Assembly (NCBI GenBank): GCA_045613945.1
Contig: JAZLBZ010000075.1
Span: 1-24,292, forward strand
DNA length: 24,292 nt
Source of the DNA: HGM04593 sp045613945
GTDB lineage: Bacteria > Bacteroidota > Bacteroidia > Bacteroidales > Bacteroidaceae
Reading direction: 5' to 3'
The notes beneath the pieces are model-generated. The model saw only the letters and a list, made by a program, of their open reading frames with translations. It was not told the DNA's origin and searched no databases. Position 1 is the stretch's first letter. Every line of letters starts with the position of its first letter. Positions 24,000 to 24,292 of the stretch are shown in pieces. Both the position numbers and the translations under genes were made by a program.

Positions 24000-24153
24000 A
24001 TGAGAACATATAGACAATTGGATGATGATACTAAACAGCGTATCAGTCAAGGTTTCGATGGGTAAAGTCGTACAAACTCTAAACTTTGAAAAGGAGTTCT
24101 TTAAAGTGATGAAATGGCTGGAGCATCCGAGTGCCGAGGTTTTTATGATTTAA
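24000..24153 (+). pseudogene. Truncated mobile-element-type small protein and adjoining fragment
   Basis: ATG at 24000 encodes only 21 residues (MRTYRQLDDDTKQRISQGFDG) before a stop at 24063-24065. The segment 'DDTKQRISQG' resembles the N terminus of small NUMOD3-like proteins that I recall from Bacteroides mobile elements, where the frame normally continues with a repeated KxxISQxxKG-like motif. In another frame, an ATG at 24058 gives 31 residues (starting MGKVVQTLNF, ending AEVFMI) that I do not recognise. Together these look like a decayed or recombined gene; alternatively each is a tiny independent ORF. No ribosome-binding site helps decide. Confidence 0.35.
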
Positions 24154-24237
24154 GTGTTATCCCAATCTAAAATATCTTATTGATATAATTTTATAAATTT
24201 GTACTATTTTGACTGTTTAATTTTTATTAGTTATCTA

Positions 24238-24245
24238 TATTTTTG
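24238..24245 (+). promoter_or_regulatory. Probable -7 element of the right-edge gene
   Basis: TATTTTTG is an exact TAnnTTTG, 25 nt upstream of the ATG at 24271. A TTTA about 18 nt upstream could serve as the -33 box; a better TTTG at 24208 is too far away (26 nt). Confidence 0.45.
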
Positions 24246-24270
24246 TATGAAAATTTTAAAAAAGTAAGAT

Positions 24271-24292
24271 ATGACAAAAGAACAAGTACTAT
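24271..24292 (+). CDS. Start of a CDS leaving the right edge (MTKEQVL...)
   Basis: An ATG preceded by an AT-rich leader and a plausible -7 box opens a frame with seven visible residues, MTKEQVL. This is far too short to identify. It is listed because the promoter spacing fits a real gene start. Confidence 0.4.

Noticed and set aside
21414..24292. tRNA gene or clear attachment-site repeats flanking the rloAB region
   Set aside because: I looked for T-loop-like sequences and direct repeats at the cassette edges and found none convincing.

Overview
The window reads as a chromosomal segment of a Bacteroidales bacterium, probably Prevotella- or Bacteroides-like. The evidence is Bacteroidetes-type promoters (TAnnTTTG near -7, TTTG near -33), starts that mostly lack a Shine-Dalgarno sequence, a small Bacteroidetes histone H1-like (Hc1) protein, a CHU_C secretion domain, a Bacteroidetes-style UvrA and a Bacteroidetes-style small SRP RNA. 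Genus-level placement is inference.

Layout. 1-2868 (-) is the N-terminal 956 codons of a large secreted multidomain surface protein. It runs off the left edge and carries a (Gly-Thr)28 tract. 3140-3369 (+) is the SRP RNA gene with its promoter and terminator. 3542-5968 (-) is a Wzc-like polysaccharide co-polymerase/tyrosine autokinase. An 800-bp gap with no convincing gene precedes a 58-aa Hc1 protein (6840-7016). 7285-11337 (+) is a secreted 1350-aa GH2 beta-galactosidase with a C-terminal discoidin-like domain. 11418-14930 (+) is a complete dTDP-L-rhamnose operon in the order rfbA-rfbC-rfbD-rfbB. A strong bidirectional hairpin separates it from a convergent two-gene operon (17592-15029, -): a LysM protein with a periplasmic-binding fold, then an outer-membrane beta-barrel protein. 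Diverging from that operon is a short T9SS type B (CHU_C) secreted protein followed 12 nt later by uvrA (17850-21413, +).

Right end. From about 21420 the sequence becomes visibly more AT-rich and changes character. 23631-21641 (-) holds a two-gene RloA (AAA/ABC-type ATPase) and RloB (TOPRIM-like) pair, the architecture of the AbiL-type abortive phage-resistance systems. It is flanked by small fragments, an orphan terminator and a truncated mobile-element-type peptide. This looks like a horizontally acquired defence cassette beside the core gene uvrA. The last 22 bases start another CDS that leaves the window.

How the genes relate. Envelope functions dominate: rhamnose precursor synthesis, polysaccharide chain-length control, surface proteins, an outer-membrane barrel and a secreted glycosidase. 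The most unusual sequence feature is the (GT)28 tract, which seems to sit inside an Ig-like domain rather than between domains. The most likely accessory biological system is the RloAB pair; it belongs to a known family, so it is not a new system type on present evidence.
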